DNA of 64,000 nucleotides from NCBI GenBank assembly GCA_026004775.1, contig BPJU01000014.1, positions 62,001 to 126,000 on the forward strand, in the 5' to 3' direction. Below the pieces are notes generated by a model that saw only the letters and a program-made list of their open reading frames with translations, was not told the origin of the DNA and ran no database searches. The DNA comes from Pirellulaceae bacterium (GTDB lineage: Bacteria; Planctomycetota; Planctomycetia; Pirellulales; Pirellulaceae). Shown here piece by piece: positions 53,848 through 63,661 of this stretch (its first letter is position 1; every line of letters starts with the position of its first letter). The position numbers were made by a program, and so were the translations under genes.

Positions 53848-55200
53848 ATGAGAGATAGGAACGAGTCAAGGGGAATCCCGAGGCGTCGGTTCTTGCACGC
53901 CAGTGCCGTGACGGCACTGAGTGCCTTTTGGAGCCGTTGGCAGCGTGCTGAGGTCAAGGCTGCTGAGCGGGCGAAGGCTCGATCGGTGATCATGATCTTC
54001 AACTGCGGTGCCCCCAGCCATCTGGATCTTTGGGATATGAAGCCGGATGCTCCGGACAATGTGAGGGGCGAATTTCGGCCGATTGCGACCAATGTGCCGG
54101 GCATCTTCATTTCTGAATTGATGCCCCGGTTGGCCAAGCTGGCGGACAAATATGCCATTGTACGAAGTGTCCATCATGGCCATAGCGCGCACAATGCGGG
54201 GATGTACTGGTCGATCGTAGGGCGGCCGTATCGGGTCGACAGCACCTTGATCAATCCGAGCCGCAATGATTTTCCGAGTCTGGGAACGCTGGTCGGTTGG
54301 TTGGCGAGGCGAGACGGTTACCAGGGGGCGCTTCCACCGTATGTCATTACTCCGGCCCCGCATTGCGACAGCACGGCCTATATTACGCCGGGACAATTCG
54401 GAGGTTGTCTGGGGGCGCAGCATGATCCGTTTGTGGTCAACAGCGATCCGAACGCGGCCGATTTTCGCGTTCCCAATTTGACATTAGTCCAGGGACTTTC
54501 CGAAGAGCGATTGGCGACGCGGCGAAAGTTGCTCGGCCAGATGGACCGCAAAGTGGCGATGATGGATCCGCAAGCGGTGTTGGACCTGGAGATCAATAAC
54601 GAAAAGGCGTTTCGGCTGGTGACCGCTCGCGATATGGCTCGAGCGTTTGATCTTAGCGAGGAGCCGGATCAGGTGCGGGAGCGGTTTGGGCGGCATACCT
54701 GGGGTCAGTCCCACTTGCTGGCTCGCCGGCTGGTGGAGGCCGGCGTGCGGTTTGTGGCCACTGTCAACGGGCAGAGTATCGTGTGGGACACCCACGAGGA
54801 CAACTTCCGCCGCTTGAAGAGCCGCTTGGTGCCGCCGATGGAGCAAGCTTTTGCGGCGCTTCTGGAAGACCTGGACCAGCGCGGTCTATTAGAGACCACC
54901 CTGGTCTTGTGGATTGGCGACTTCGGCCGCACGCCGGTCATCAACGCCAAGGCGGGGCGAGACCACTGGCCGCAGTGCTATTCGGTGGTGCTGGCTGGTG
55001 GTGGAATACGGGGCGGGCAGGTGATCGGCGAGTCGGATCGAACGGGGGCGGTGCCGAAGAGTTATCCGGTGACGCCGGCCGACATCCATGCCACGATCTT
55101 CACGGCTCTGGGCTACGACCCGCATGCCATCACCTACACCTCGCCCACCGGCGCTCCGGCTCGCCTGAGCGACGGGCAGGTGATCCGCGAATTGTTGTAA
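53848..55200 (+). CDS. DUF1501 protein, second copy
   Basis: 450 residues with a Tat-like N-terminus (PRRRFLHASAVTALSAFW). VIMIFNCGAPSHLDLWDMKP, IVRSVHHGHSAHNAGMYW, VWDTHEDNFRRL and LWIGDFGRTPVINAKAGRDHWPQCYSVVLAGGGIRGGQVIGESD identify DUF1501. Unlike the copy at 48-49.6 kb it has no DUF1549/DUF1553 gene beside it. Low-complexity repeats begin about 40 bp after the stop. Confidence 0.9.
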   Translation: MRDRNESRGIPRRRFLHASAVTALSAFWSRWQRAEVKAAERAKARSVIMIFNCGAPSHLDLWDMKPDAPDNVRGEFRPIATNVPGIFISELMPRLAKLADKYAIVRSVHHGHSAHNAGMYWSIVGRPYRVDSTLINPSRNDFPSLGTLVGWLARRDGYQGALPPYVITPAPHCDSTAYITPGQFGGCLGAQHDPFVVNSDPNAADFRVPNLTLVQGLSEERLATRRKLLGQMDRKVAMMDPQAVLDLEINNEKAFRLVTARDMARAFDLSEEPDQVRERFGRHTWGQSHLLARRLVEAGVRFVATVNGQSIVWDTHEDNFRRLKSRLVPPMEQAFAALLEDLDQRGLLETTLVLWIGDFGRTPVINAKAGRDHWPQCYSVVLAGGGIRGGQVIGESDRTGAVPKSYPVTPADIHATIFTALGYDPHAITYTSPTGAPARLSDGQVIRELL

Positions 55201-55236
55201 GGTGCTCGTTTATCGGCCTTCGGTTGGGCTTGCTGC

Positions 55237-55640
55237 ATGCGAAAAAAATCTTCCCCATTCCCTTTCCCACTGCCTGCGGAAAAAAACTTCCCACCCCCTA
55301 CCCTCCCGCCCGGGAAAAAACTTCCCACCCTTTCCCGCTTGCGGAAAAAAACTTCCCACTCCCTCTCCCCCCCTGCGGGGGGAGAGGGTAGGGTGAGGGG
55401 GGCAGAGAATAGCTACCCTCACCCAGGCCTTCCCCCTAAAGTGCCGGACAAACCCTTTCGAGGCGTTCATTGCGGTGCTTGCGGAAAAAAGTTACCCACG
55501 CCCTCTCCCCCCGCTTGCGGGGGGAGAGGGTAGGGTGAGGGGGGGCAGAGGAATAGCTACCCCCCTCACCCAAGCCATCTCCCCCTAAAGGGGGAGATAG
55601 ATTAGCGTTTGTATGTCCTAAAGGGGGAGACGGAGTAGCG
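55237..55640. repeat. Low-complexity region: degenerate A-tract/C-tract repeats and G/C hairpins
   Basis: About five degenerate units of the type TGCGGAAAAAAACTTCCCAC recur with spacing near 35 bp (around 55237, 55275, 55311, 55340 and 55480). Two are followed by hairpins of CCCTCTCCCC against GGGGAGAGGG (55361-55388 and 55501-55530), each followed by TAGGGTGAGGGG, which can pair with the downstream CCCCTCACCC. CCCCCTAAAGGGGGAGA repeats end the block. Strand asymmetry (C-rich then G-rich) is marked. Confidence 0.8.
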
Positions 55641-56139
55641 TTTTCCACTTGCCACCAGCAAGGGCATTCGACTACATATCCCAGAAGGCGAGGAACCGGT
55701 TTGGCGAAGGCCCGCCGCCTTCCCTGCTGTGGATAGTCCTGGCACTCGCCACAAGATTGATTGTGGAAAAAATGGTCTATTATTCTGACCTCTTTTATGT
55801 TTTCGCCATTACCATGGAAGCTGAACAACCAGAAAAGGCTCGCGCGCATCGAGTCGATAGCGATCTACACCGGTGGGCCAACCGCGGTTGCTGGCTAACC
55901 AACCGTGAACGGTTTAAGGCATGAATTGTCAAGAAAGTTCTCTCTATGGAAACATCTTGGGACAAGATATGTGTAAGAATGGTTTTTATCGCGCCTCACC
56001 GGATGTGAGAGTTATGTCAACGGCGATTTGACCTCGCAAACTGCAAGATTTGCCGTTAAATGTAATAGTTCCTCAAAACCCGCGGTTTGTAGGCAGCCAG
56101 GAAGGAGTCACCATTACACGCTCTCGATTTACATTGTCA
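55641..56139. other. Non-coding stretch with a solo MITE-end-like palindrome
   Basis: No gene seen. AACCGTGAACGGTT at 55901-55914 equals the 14-bp core of the MITE ends near 31 kb, but neither a second end nor a target duplication is found nearby. Confidence 0.5.
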
Positions 56140-58313
56140 CTACTTTTTCCAGATCGATCGAAGTCCGCAAACCTCCAAACGGATCAGATGCGCCGTGGCG
56201 CCTTCGGCTAATACCCGAATTTGCTGGATCGGGCCGCGCCCGTGGCGAGCCCGGGTAATCACCACAGCCCCGTCATTCCCGTTGATCTCCAGCATCGGCC
56301 GGTCTACCAGTACCCGGATCACAACCCTGCCCCCTTCAGCCGGCAAGGGAGCCTCATCCAACTTCGCCGACCGAACGTCGTAGCGGATTCGATCGCCCCC
56401 CAAATCCAAAACCACTCCGCCCGCATCACCCACCTTCCACTCCGCCCGAATGTCAAACAATTCACCCGTAACCTCCAGTGCCACGGGCTCGCCGGGATTG
56501 AGCCGGCAGTTCTCCCTTGTCCAAGCCTGCGTGCGAAGAATGCGTATCTCCTCTATCGGATTTGCCAACAGCCGCAGTCCGTTTTCGGTCCGCTCCAGGG
56601 AGAGCTCGTGCGGAAACGAAAACGTCTGGTTGAACGGCATTCCGGGCATCTCAATCTTGGCCCAACCGATTTGTATCCGCCGCTCCCCCGGGGCATCGTT
56701 AAATAACTGAGACGCATAATACTGGCCGTAATGGAGACGTTGCTTGCCTGAATGTTCCGGAACGAACTTCCGCCCGTCAAACCTACCGATGGCATACTGG
56801 GCGTCTGCGGCGTACACCACCCACCGCCGCTGGCTGGGTTCACCGGCCACAGGCAGTTCGAACAACTCGGGGCATTCAAAGTACCCGGGCAAATGGCTCT
56901 GCTCGGTCCAATCTTTTAGGTCGGTGGAGGTATAAAAAGCAATGTTGCGCCCATACTCTGGGTGCTCATCATAGACGGCCATCACCCAGTGGCCTCCCAA
57001 ACGCTCGGCCTGGGAATTCAAAGCAGTATCACCGTCCCGATACCGATACCAAATAACTTTCGGATCACGCCCTCGATGCTGGACGACCGGGTTGTTTTCG
57101 TACCAGGTGAAACGGCGCCCGTTGTCCAGGCTGTAAGCGAGAGACTCGCCGGAGCCGGTATCGGTCAGAATCGCCACCAGCGCAGGCCGGCCGTCCCGGC
57201 CCCACCCCGTCGTATTCTTGTGGTCCACCACTGCACTGCCGGAAAAACAGGCCCCGCGTGCCATCGTTTCCGGAAAGAGAGCGTCCGGCAATTGCTCCCA
57301 ATGTATTAAGTCCGGGCTCACTGCGTGGCCCCATGTCATGTTTCCCCAGCGAACACCCACCGGATTATGCTGGAAGAAAAGGTGCCATTCTCCGTCCCAA
57401 TATACCATCCCATTCGGATCGTTGTTCCAGCCGACTTTTTGTGAAAAATGAAACTGGGGGCGTAAAGAAAGAGTCGTATAAATTCTCTTCACCCGGAATC
57501 CGCGACGATTGTCGAACGAGCGCAAAACCTTCTTCAGTTGCTCTTTCCGCCTCGATCACGCAGTTCTTGGCATGAAATGGTTCCAGGTTCAGGAACGCAT
57601 ACCAATCGACTGCTTCCGGTGCAGATGCTAAGGAAACATCGTATCGGTACACCGGCGATCCGCCGATGGACAAAGTAACCCTTGTCGTGGGTGCTTCATT
57701 GTCGATCGGTAAGAGAAGGTATGAATCGGAAACCGTCCACTCCCTTGCTGCGGCGCGACCGGATGGGAAACTCCGGTTTGACGTCCGTCTGCACGATATG
57801 GTCGACGTTGATATGCCCCCAGCCGCCGGTGGCCTGGTCGCTAATCTTCAATTGTGCCTTTTGCCCCCGGAATTCCCGGACGTCCCAGTAATAGGGCTCG
57901 AGCGCTTCCGAGCCGCCCGGGCGCGTATTCGGACCGGTGGCGGATCGCACCGGACGGCCCTCGACCCACAATTGCATACAGGTCCGGTCCTCGAATCCTC
58001 CACCCCCAATCAAAAACACGATGTAGTTTCGCTCGATGACAAACAACGGCGACGTCAAGCTGCCCGTCGAACGGTCTCCGCCGTAAAACGAATTGACCAG
58101 ACGCTGGCCGCGATAGCCGGTGACAGGCATTTGGCCGGGTAGCGTACCGGCAGCCGGACCACTGCCGAAAGCCTCGCCTTCAACCGTCCAATCCCCATAC
58201 GTCGCCTGTTCAAAATCTGCCACAAGAATGTCCGGCTCCTGTGCCAGAATCAATATGGGCAGACTTGCTGCCAATGATACGAGTAAGCCGGTCGCGCGCA
58301 AGGAAAGTACCAT
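56140..58313 (-). pseudogene. GH32 fructan hydrolase (levanase-like), copy 1, two frameshifts
   Basis: Compared with the second copy, one extra A at about 57472 and one extra C at about 57742-57744 break the frame, leaving three pieces: an N-terminal part (58313 to 57696), a middle part and the GH32 domain (about 57510 to 56140). The GH32 domain has the nucleophile motif WNNDPNG, the transition-state motif GRDPKV and the acid/base motif ECPEL, plus a C-terminal beta-sandwich ending at the native GLRSIWKK. The family hydrolyses levan or inulin. The fragments could still be expressed separately, or the indels could be assembly errors. Confidence 0.8.
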
Positions 58314-58652
58314 TACGCTCTTCCTTCCCAACGAATTCGATAAACAAGCACGATTTCTCCTGATCGTGGCACTTTCGCTGTTTATGATGATAACAACAAT
58401 ATAGGAAAGAAATCACTTCGTTGATTGAATCACCGCATCCAATTGGGGCATTCCGGGCACGAGGGTGCGGCGGTGTTCTTCTACGATGCTGGCTATTTCC
58501 GCCAACACATCGGGATGTTTTTGCGCCACATCAAACTGTTCCGACGGATCATGTTCCAATTGATAGAGCAGCGGGGGATCATGAGGCACGGGAGTATCGG
58601 AGCCGGGCCCGTAAGCCGGTTGTGTATAAAAATGAGCCTTGAACGGTCCCAC
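56184..58652. repeat. Direct tandem duplication, left copy
   Basis: From TCAGATGCG at 56184 the sequence matches that from 61534 onward, to the window end. The offset is 5,350 bp at first and 5,347 bp after three single-base indels. The repeat period includes sulfatase, bicupin and DUF3179 genes. By eye the first 1.29 kb is identical, and about ten differences lie in the next kilobase. Confidence 0.93.
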
Positions 58653-59828
58653 GCGCACTGCCATCAGCCGAGTTCCGCGATAGTAAAACATCACGCGGCG
58701 CAATCCCGACTCTCCGCGAAAGAGCGGCATCATATCGACGCCGTCGATCGGCCGGTCTTGCGGTAGCTCGGCTCCCGCCAGCCCCAGGCTCGTAGGAAAC
58801 AGGTCCATGGTGCAAGCCAGGTCATGGCACGTTCGGCCGGGAGCGATCGTACCCGGCCACCAGGCGATGGCCGGCACCCGCATGCCGCCTTCAAAGGTGC
58901 AGCCTTTGCCGTCACGCAGCAGGCCGGCCGAACCGCCGTCGAGCCGCTGCGTGAGCCACGGGCCGTTGTCACTGGTGAAAAATACCAACGTCCGCTCGGC
59001 CAACCCCTCCCGGCGAATCACCTCCAGAATCGTCCCCACGCTGGCATCCAGCTCTTCTACCACGTCACCGTAAAGCCCTCGCCGACTGCGCCCTTGAAAC
59101 GCTTCCGATGCATAAAGCGGTACATGCGGAAACGTATACGGCAGGTATAAGAAAAACGGCTGGTCCTTGGATCGGCGTATGAACGCTACCGCTTCCTCTG
59201 TGTAGCGGCGCGTCAGAGTCTGTTGCACAGCGGGTTGTTCGATAATCTCTTCATTGCGCAGCAGCGGCAACGGCGGGTCACCCCGGCGTTGGTTTTGCAT
59301 ATCATTCGAATACGGTAGTCCGAAGTAATAGTCGAACCCGTGCCTTCTGGGCAGGTACTGCGGCAAATGCCCCAGGTGCCATTTGCCGATACAAGCCGTG
59401 GCGTATCCCTGCCGGTGAAGCGCCTCGGCAATCGTAATCTCGTCGTCCGGAAGGCCACCGGCCGAATCCGGAAAGAGAACTCGCCGGCGGTCGCTGCACA
59501 TCCCACTGCGGATCGGCAGCCGCCCGGTCAGCAAGGCCGCGCGACTCGGCGTGCAAACCGATGCCGCCGAATAAAACTGAGTAAACTTCATCCCTTCAGC
59601 CGCCATCCGGTCGAGGTTCGGTGTGTGGATAGTCGGATGTCCGTAACATCCAAGATCTCCATAACCCAGGTCGTCCGCAAAAAGAATGATTATGTTGGGC
59701 TTGGTTTCGCCTGCGGCGCCCACTTTTCCACATCCCAACCATAGCACGATCGCCAGTGCCGCACCGATTGCGGCGACACAAAACTGTCCCACACTATCTG
59801 CTATGCCCCTCCCCGAAATGATCCGCAT
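58413..59828 (-). CDS. Secreted sulfatase (arylsulfatase A type)
   Basis: 471 residues from the ATG at 59828 with AAAGG upstream (a GTG two codons earlier is the alternative). Export helix AAIGAALAIVLWLGCGKVGAA, metal site IILFADDLGYGDLGCYG, formylglycine motif ASVCTPSRAALLTGR, GKWHLGHL and VFFTSDNGPWL. It lies 99 bp upstream of GH32 copy 1 on the same strand. A copy of its 3' end begins at the right edge of the window. Confidence 0.94.
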   Translation of the reverse strand: MRIISGRGIADSVGQFCVAAIGAALAIVLWLGCGKVGAAGETKPNIIILFADDLGYGDLGCYGHPTIHTPNLDRMAAEGMKFTQFYSAASVCTPSRAALLTGRLPIRSGMCSDRRRVLFPDSAGGLPDDEITIAEALHRQGYATACIGKWHLGHLPQYLPRRHGFDYYFGLPYSNDMQNQRRGDPPLPLLRNEEIIEQPAVQQTLTRRYTEEAVAFIRRSKDQPFFLYLPYTFPHVPLYASEAFQGRSRRGLYGDVVEELDASVGTILEVIRREGLAERTLVFFTSDNGPWLTQRLDGGSAGLLRDGKGCTFEGGMRVPAIAWWPGTIAPGRTCHDLACTMDLFPTSLGLAGAELPQDRPIDGVDMMPLFRGESGLRRVMFYYRGTRLMAVRVGPFKAHFYTQPAYGPGSDTPVPHDPPLLYQLEHDPSEQFDVAQKHPDVLAEIASIVEEHRRTLVPGMPQLDAVIQSTK

Positions 59829-59918
59829 GGTCACACCTTTCTTGGCAGGCCGAAAAACCAGGAACGTATTGCTAACATCTTTGCGCGATCCGAAAGGGCC
59901 TATAAAAACCTTATCGAT

Positions 59919-60707
59919 CTAACCGGAGCAGCGCGATTCGTCCACTATAGTCCTCATCGGTTCACCACCTGCATACACCCAAAGCATCACCATGGTGTCG
60001 CTGCCTTCGTTGGCGAAACGGTGGGGTAATTGTTGCGGAATCAAGATGGTACTGCGCTCCCTGAGCACATACCGGCGACCACTTACCCAACATGTGGCCA
60101 CACCGCGCAGGATGGTGATCGACTCGTCGAAAGGATGAACGTGGCACGGCAGGGCGGCTCCGGGCGCAAACTCACCTATCCCCCCACAAACGTCTTCGGC
60201 TCCCCAGCGGCGGCCAAAAAGGTCCCAGCTTCGCATCCGCTCGGCGAGCGAGTACGCACGGGCCTCTGGCCACCGAACCAGCGCTTCCGGATCAGTTGGC
60301 CCCGGAAAATCCTTCGCTAGGAGCTGTGCCGGAGCCGCGACGAATTCTCGAGTCACCTCACCGGTGGGAAAGGCCGTGCCCAGCCACAGCGTCGTATCCT
60401 GCTGGGAATTCCTTAACCCGTGCACAACACCTCTGGGCACGTACAACGCATCGTACGGCTCGAGCACGTAGCGACGATTCTCCACATCCGCCCAGGCTCG
60501 CCCTTCCAACACAACGATCGCTTCACCCGTGGGATGTGTGTGGTACGGAAGCTGCGCTCCCGGAGCGATCGACACCAAACAGGTCGTCAGGTCACAGGCC
60601 CCCAAAGCCCCACACGCCATCATGCCGACGCGGATTCCCGGACCTGGCTCCAGCACCACGGTGCCCGGAAACATTTCCACATGTTCTCGCCGGTCAAGAG
60701 TCGCCAT
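59919..60707 (-). CDS. Bicupin protein
   Basis: 262 residues; ATG preceded by GGAAGGG. Two cupin barrels: the first has LPYHTHPTGEAIVVLEG and VPRGVVHGLRN, the second LPCHVHPFDESITILRG and IPQQLPHRFAN. Each keeps the HxH(x)nE and distal His metal ligands. No signal peptide, so cytoplasmic. It may be an isomerase or oxygenase, or a sugar sensor; the substrate is unknown. It lies between a DUF3179 remnant and the sulfatase, all leftward. Confidence 0.85.
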   Translation of the reverse strand: MATLDRREHVEMFPGTVVLEPGPGIRVGMMACGALGACDLTTCLVSIAPGAQLPYHTHPTGEAIVVLEGRAWADVENRRYVLEPYDALYVPRGVVHGLRNSQQDTTLWLGTAFPTGEVTREFVAAPAQLLAKDFPGPTDPEALVRWPEARAYSLAERMRSWDLFGRRWGAEDVCGGIGEFAPGAALPCHVHPFDESITILRGVATCWVSGRRYVLRERSTILIPQQLPHRFANEGSDTMVMLWVYAGGEPMRTIVDESRCSG

Positions 60708-60858
60708 CGCTCATCCCTTCCTGCTGGCTGTGTGGGAAAACTTCTTGGCACGCCGGTCCCCACGACATTTTTATCACAAACGATTTTGCTTCGGGACTGC
60801 CGGCAGAGCGACAAGCAGGAACAATCCGCTTCGGTTCTGTTGCTGACCTGCGTGCCGT

Positions 60859-61533
60859 CTACCGCGGCACAGCGGGGAGATCGTGAGGCGGATTGTGCGG
60901 GGCACGCCACAACAGACCATCGGGATGGAACAAGCTCCACGTGGCCGGGTCGGCAATCATGGAGGGTATTGCACTCAAGCTCTTGCCCTGTAACGGGCCA
61001 TCGACAAAGCTGCCCGACACCGGATCGAGGCGACTGGCGGTGGCGGATTCGATAATGTGGTCGTCTTGCACCTCAAATGACAGAATCCGGCCATCCAGGC
61101 GGCGATCGAACGCTGCCGCCGTAAAGCTCTGGCGGTCGAACGAAACCAGTATCGGGGTATCGGCGATCGTGTGTTGGATGGCGAGATGGCGAGCCAGGTC
61201 GGCAAAGTCGAACGCGATCGCGTCCCCGTTTCGCTCGATGGCCAGGCAAAGTCCCATATGAGGATCCGCACCACTTCGCCGATAGACGTCGGCCGTGCGG
61301 CTCATCAATACTGCCGTGGTAGTCGGATACCGTTTCTTCCAATCACCCCAGGTGGTGACCACACTGGGCAGGATGGTGAGCGACTTACCGGCCAAGGGGC
61401 CGCGCATGGCTCGGCCTTGAAGCTGGCTCCACAGGGAGCCCGTGGGATGATCGACCATTACCAGGTTGCCCTCCCAAAGCATACCGGAGACAGCCAACGT
61501 GATCACTGCCTGATCGACGCGGCGTGAAAACGT
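60859..61533 (-). pseudogene. DUF3179 protein truncated at its N-terminus by the duplication junction
   Basis: FSRRVDQAVITLAVSGMLWEGNL, TGSLWSQLQGRAMRGPLAG and VVTTWGDWKKRYPTT are DUF3179 hallmarks, followed by a second half-domain ending PHDLPAVPR. The N-terminal part with its expected Cys motif is missing: immediately before FSRRVDQ, at 61533/61534, the sequence switches to the GH32 gene in another frame. A GTG at 61506 could start a shortened product. Confidence 0.8.
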
Positions 61534-63661
61534 TCAGATGCGCCGTGGCGCCTTCGGCTAATACCCGAATTTGCTGGATCGGGCCGCGCCCGTGGCGAGC
61601 CCGGGTAATCACCACAGCCCCGTCATTCCCGTTGATCTCCAGCATCGGCCGGTCTACCAGTACCCGGATCACAACCCTGCCCCCTTCAGCCGGCAAGGGA
61701 GCCTCATCCAACTTCGCCGACCGAACGTCGTAGCGGATTCGATCGCCCCCCAAATCCAAAACCACTCCGCCCGCATCACCCACCTTCCACTCCGCCCGAA
61801 TGTCAAACAATTCACCCGTAACCTCCAGTGCCACGGGCTCGCCGGGATTGAGCCGGCAGTTCTCCCTTGTCCAAGCCTGCGTGCGAAGAATGCGTATCTC
61901 CTCTATCGGATTTGCCAACAGCCGCAGTCCGTTTTCGGTCCGCTCCAGGGAGAGCTCGTGCGGAAACGAAAACGTCTGGTTGAACGGCATTCCGGGCATC
62001 TCAATCTTGGCCCAACCGATTTGTATCCGCCGCTCCCCCGGGGCATCGTTAAATAACTGAGACGCATAATACTGGCCGTAATGGAGACGTTGCTTGCCTG
62101 AATGTTCCGGAACGAACTTCCGCCCGTCAAACCTACCGATGGCATACTGGGCGTCTGCGGCGTACACCACCCACCGCCGCTGGCTGGGTTCACCGGCCAC
62201 AGGCAGTTCGAACAACTCGGGGCATTCAAAGTACCCGGGCAAATGGCTCTGCTCGGTCCAATCTTTTAGGTCGGTGGAGGTATAAAAAGCAATGTTGCGC
62301 CCATACTCTGGGTGCTCATCATAGACGGCCATCACCCAGTGGCCTCCCAAACGCTCGGCCTGGGAATTCAAAGCAGTATCACCGTCCCGATACCGATACC
62401 AAATAACTTTCGGATCACGCCCTCGATGCTGGACGACCGGGTTGTTTTCGTACCAGGTGAAACGGCGCCCGTTGTCCAGGCTGTAAGCGAGAGACTCGCC
62501 GGAGCCGGTATCGGTCAGAATCGCCACCAGCGCAGGCCGGCCGTCCCGGCCCCACCCCGTCGTATTCTTGTGGTCCACCACTGCACTGCCGGAAAAACAG
62601 GCCCCGCGTGCCATCGTTTCCGGAAAGAGAGCGTCCGGCAATTGCTCCCAATGTATTAAGTCCGGGCTCACTGCGTGGCCCCATGTCATGTTTCCCCAGC
62701 GAACACCCACCGGATTATGCTGGAAGAAAAGGTGCCATTCTCCGTCCCAATATACCATCCCATTCGGATCGTTGTTCCAGCCGACTTTTTGTGAAAAATG
62801 AAACTGGGGGCGTAAAGAAAGGTCGTATAAATTCTCTTCACCCGGAATCCGCGACGATTGTCGAACGAGCGCAAAACCTTCTTCAGTTGCTCTTTCCGCC
62901 TCGATCACGCAGTTCTTGGCATGAAATGGTTCCAGGTTCAGGAACGCATACCAATCGACTGCTTCCGGTGCAGATGCTAAGGAAACATCGTATCGGTACA
63001 CCGGCGATCCGCCGATGGACAAAGTAACCCTTGTCGTGGGTGCCTCATTGTCGATCGGTAAGAGAAGGTATGAATCGGAAACCGTCCACTCCTTGCTGCG
63101 GCGCGACCGGATGGGAAACTCCGGTTTGACGTCCGTCTGCACGATATGGTCGACGTTGATATGCCCCCAGCCGCCGGTGGCCTGGTCGATAATCTTCAAT
63201 TGTGCCCTTTGCCCCCGGAATTCCCGGACGTCCCAGTAATAGGGCTCGAGCGCTTCTGAGCCGCCCGGGCGCGTATTCGGACCGGTGGCGGATCGCACCG
63301 GACGGCCCTCGACCCACAATTGCATACAGGTCCGGTCCTCGAATCCTCCACCCCCAATCAAAAACACGATGTAGTTTCGCTCGATGACAAACAACGGCGA
63401 CGTCAAGCTGCCCGTCGAACGGTCTCCGCCGTAAAACGAATTGACCAGACGCTGGCCGCGATAGCCGGTGACAGGCATTTGGCCGGGTAGCGTACCGGCA
63501 GCCGGACCACTGCCGAAAGCCTCGCCTTCAACCGTCCAATCCCCATACGTCGCCTGTTCAAAATCTGCCACAAGAATGTCCGGCTCCTGTGCCAGAATCA
63601 ATATGGGCAGACTTGCTGCCAATGATACGAGTAAGCCGGTCACACGCAAGGAAAGTACCAT
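61385..63661 (-). CDS. GH32 fructan hydrolase, copy 2, with chimeric C-terminus
   Basis: 758 residues from an ATG with GGAAGAG 7 nt upstream. Signal peptide VTGLLVSLAASLPILILA; an N-terminal beta-sandwich (FEQATYGDWTVEGEAFG, IVFLIGGGGFEDRTC, about residues 25-190); then the GH32 catalytic domain (WNNDPNG, GRDPKV, ECPEL) and the C-terminal sandwich. After ATAHL, at the duplication junction, the native end is replaced by 49 residues read from DUF3179 DNA in a foreign frame. The catalytic part is intact. Role: extracellular levan/inulin hydrolysis. Confidence 0.88.
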   Translation of the reverse strand: MVLSLRVTGLLVSLAASLPILILAQEPDILVADFEQATYGDWTVEGEAFGSGPAAGTLPGQMPVTGYRGQRLVNSFYGGDRSTGSLTSPLFVIERNYIVFLIGGGGFEDRTCMQLWVEGRPVRSATGPNTRPGGSEALEPYYWDVREFRGQRAQLKIIDQATGGWGHINVDHIVQTDVKPEFPIRSRRSKEWTVSDSYLLLPIDNEAPTTRVTLSIGGSPVYRYDVSLASAPEAVDWYAFLNLEPFHAKNCVIEAERATEEGFALVRQSSRIPGEENLYDLSLRPQFHFSQKVGWNNDPNGMVYWDGEWHLFFQHNPVGVRWGNMTWGHAVSPDLIHWEQLPDALFPETMARGACFSGSAVVDHKNTTGWGRDGRPALVAILTDTGSGESLAYSLDNGRRFTWYENNPVVQHRGRDPKVIWYRYRDGDTALNSQAERLGGHWVMAVYDEHPEYGRNIAFYTSTDLKDWTEQSHLPGYFECPELFELPVAGEPSQRRWVVYAADAQYAIGRFDGRKFVPEHSGKQRLHYGQYYASQLFNDAPGERRIQIGWAKIEMPGMPFNQTFSFPHELSLERTENGLRLLANPIEEIRILRTQAWTRENCRLNPGEPVALEVTGELFDIRAEWKVGDAGGVVLDLGGDRIRYDVRSAKLDEAPLPAEGGRVVIRVLVDRPMLEINGNDGAVVITRARHGRGPIQQIRVLAEGATAHLNVFTPRRSGSDHVGCLRYALGGQPGNGRSSHGLPVEPASRPSHARPLGR

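Noticed and set aside
55237-55640. CRISPR array in the A-tract repeat block
   Set aside because: Units are degenerate, spacing is irregular, there are no unique spacers of constant length, and no cas genes are present.
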